NCBI GenBank assembly: GCA_016873635.1 | Contig: VGWJ01000021.1 | Location: 1-42,149 of the forward strand | Direction of reading: 5' to 3' | From: Lentisphaerota bacterium | GTDB lineage: Bacteria; Verrucomicrobiota; Kiritimatiellia; UBA8416; VGWJ01 | DNA: 42,149 nt | In this document: positions 40,608 to 42,149 of the stretch, piece by piece | How positions within the stretch are numbered: the first letter of the stretch is position 1 | How the letters are laid out: each line of letters begins with the position of its first letter | Notes under the pieces: model-generated | What the model saw: only the letters and a program-made list of their open reading frames with translations | The model's database searches: none | What the model was told of the DNA's origin: nothing | Translations under genes and position numbers: made by a program

Positions 40608-42149
40608 TCAGCGCACGGTGTTCAGCAGGCCGCCCGCCAGCACGATGCGCTTCTGGCGCTCGGACAGCGCGGCGCGCACGGGGATTTCCGCGCCGCCGGA
40701 CGCGGCGCGCAGAACGGCCCGGCCGTCCCCCGCCACCGCCCCGCGCAGCCCGGCGATACGCACGGCGTCGCCCTGTTGCAGACGGTCGTAGTCGGCGGCC
40801 TTCTCGAAGACGAAAGGCACGATGCCGAAGTTGATGAGGTTGGCCTGGTGAATGCGTTCGACGGACTTGGCCACCACGGCCTTTACGCCCAGGAACATGG
40901 GACACAACGCCGCGTGCTCCCGGCTCGATCCCTGCCCGTAGGATTCGCCGGCGACGATCACGTTGTGGCGCCCGGCGTCGCGCTCCGCCGCGGCCCGGGC
41001 CGCGAACTCGCGGTCAACCGGCTCGAACACGTAGGCGGAATAGGCCGCCACGTTGGAGCGGTGCTTCAGCCGCGCGCCCGCGGGCATGATGTGGTCGGTC
41101 GTGATCTTGTCGCCCACCTTGATCGTCACCACGCCCGACAGCTCCTCCGGCAGCGGCTCGTTCACGGGCACTTCGCCGATGCCCGGGCCGCGCGCGATCG
41201 CGCCGCGGTCGCGCTTCTCCGGCGGCGGCGGAAACACGAACATGCCGTCGTCGATGTCGAACGCCCTGGGCGGGCGGACGCGCGGAAGAGCGATCTCCGC
41301 CTGCAGGCGCGGATCGATGACGCGCCCGTGCACGGCGGCCAGCGCCGCCGTTTCGGGGCTGACCAGGAAAACCCGCGCCGCGCGCGTGCCCGAGCGGCCC
41401 TCGAAGTTGCGGTTCGACGTGCGCAGCGACACCGCGTTCGTGGCCGGCGACATGGAGTTGCCGATGCAGAACCCGCAGGCGTTCTCCAGGATGCGCGCGC
41501 CGGCGGCAATAAACGTCTGCAGGTGGCCTTCCCGCGCCATCATGGCCAGCACCTGCCGCGACCCCGGAGCGATGCCCAGCTCCACGCCCGGCGCCGCATG
41601 ACGGCCCTCCAGGATCTTGGCCACGGTCTTGAGGTCGCGGTACGACGAGTTGGTGCAGGATCCGATCAGGACCTGGTCCACCCGCGTTCCCGCCAGGGAC
41701 GCGACCGGCACCACGTTGCCCGGCGAGTGCGGCGCCGCGGCGAGCGGTTCGACGCCGGCCAGGTCGATCGTCACGACGTCCGCGTACGCGGCGTCGGCGT
41801 CGGCTTCCAGCGCCTGCCAGGCGCCGCCCCGGCCCTGCGCCTCCAGGAATTCCCGCGTGACTTCGTCGCTGGGGAACACCGACGTCGTCACCCCGCACTC
41901 CGCGCCCATGTTGGCGATCGTCGCGCGCGCGGGCACGTCGAGGTGCCGGACGCCTTTGCCGCCGTATTCGAGGATCTTCCCCACGTTCCCCGAGGTGCCG
42001 AAGCGCCGCAACACTTCCAGGATCACGTCCTTGGCCGATACCCACGCCCCGAGCCGTCCTTTGAGCTCGATCTTCACCACCGCCGGCGCGGGCAGGTAGA
42101 AGGCGCCGCCGCCCATGGCCGCCGCCACGTCAATGCCGCCCGCGCCGAT
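40608..42149 (-). CDS. Aconitate hydratase, 5' end missing at right edge
   Basis: About 514 codons of an aconitase-family enzyme, which isomerises citrate and isocitrate in the TCA cycle using a [4Fe-4S] cluster. The frame is open to the window end, beginning IGAGGIDVAAAMGGGAFYLP, so a GTG at 42128 is internal and the N-terminal portion (roughly 100-150 residues) lies outside. Cluster ligands are present: Cys in LIGSCTNSSYRDL and two in ACGFCIGN. The swivel domain shows DKITTDHIMPAG, AGESYGQGSSREHAA and VERIHQANLINFGIVPF. The sequence resembles the shorter (about 640-residue) bacterial/mitochondrial-type aconitase more than AcnA; homoaconitase cannot be fully excluded. Downstream is the decayed MuiA-like gene. 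Confidence 0.9.
   Translation of the reverse strand: MGAGGIDVAAAMGGGAFYLPAPAVVKIELKGRLGAWVSAKDVILEVLRRFGTSGNVGKILEYGGKGVRHLDVPARATIANMGAECGVTTSVFPSDEVTREFLEAQGRGGAWQALEADADAAYADVVTIDLAGVEPLAAAPHSPGNVVPVASLAGTRVDQVLIGSCTNSSYRDLKTVAKILEGRHAAPGVELGIAPGSRQVLAMMAREGHLQTFIAAGARILENACGFCIGNSMSPATNAVSLRTSNRNFEGRSGTRAARVFLVSPETAALAAVHGRVIDPRLQAEIALPRVRPPRAFDIDDGMFVFPPPPEKRDRGAIARGPGIGEVPVNEPLPEELSGVVTIKVGDKITTDHIMPAGARLKHRSNVAAYSAYVFEPVDREFAARAAAERDAGRHNVIVAGESYGQGSSREHAALCPMFLGVKAVVAKSVERIHQANLINFGIVPFVFEKAADYDRLQQGDAVRIAGLRGAVAGDGRAVLRAASGGAEIPVRAALSERQKRIVLAGGLLNTVR

Overview
This GC-rich bacterial window is built around one continuous minus-strand ribosome/RNA-polymerase gene cluster (about 36.7 kb down to 5.96 kb): tRNA-Thr, tuf, rpmG, tRNA-Trp, secE, nusG, rplK-A-J-L, rpoB, rpoC, rpsL, rpsG, fusA, rpsJ, the S10 and spc gene sets, secY, adk, map, rpmJ, rpsM-K-D, rpoA and rplQ. 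It holds 42 protein genes and 2 tRNAs with almost no spacing. A near-consensus promoter (TTGACA-16-TAATTT with an A/T-rich upstream tract) precedes tRNA-Thr. rpmD (L30) and infA are missing from their usual slots.

The best lineage clue is EF-Tu. Its switch I lacks the usual RGITI and reads [17 protein letters not shown], a form I recall from planctomycete/verrucomicrobial EF-Tu. With the tuf/tRNA-Trp/secE/nusG order this suggests the PVC superphylum, perhaps Kiritimatiellota or another Verrucomicrobiota-related group. That placement is an inference.

Left flank (1-3.2 kb, minus strand): a type II secretion / type IV pilus-like set of gspF, a gspG-like pseudopilin and a second pilin truncated by the window edge. 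The gap between gspF and gspG is filled by a small S23-type four-helix-bundle gene set between arrays of an 8-bp repeat (GTGTGNGA). The arrays supply the gene's ribosome binding site, start codon and C-terminal codons. Divergent from gspF is a sigma-54 activator (3.3-5.8 kb) with an alpha-helical N-terminus and a winged-helix, not Fis-type, C-terminus. A -24/-12-like box faces gspF in the shared intergenic region.

Right flank (37-42 kb): a plus-strand operon of an ECF sigma factor, an overlapping zinc-finger membrane anti-sigma factor with a long Ala/Pro-rich region, and an exported DUF6569/ARPP-1-like protein. Convergent with it is a decayed gene (MuiA-like start and end pieces in shifted frames) behind the 3' part of an aconitase running off the right edge.

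Main points for follow-up: the S23/octamer cassette; interleaved alternative hairpins between rpoC and rpsL that look like an attenuator; the variant EF-Tu switch I; an L33 with three of four zinc cysteines; an S11 with a long acidic N-terminal extension; and the sigma/anti-sigma/ARPP-1 operon.
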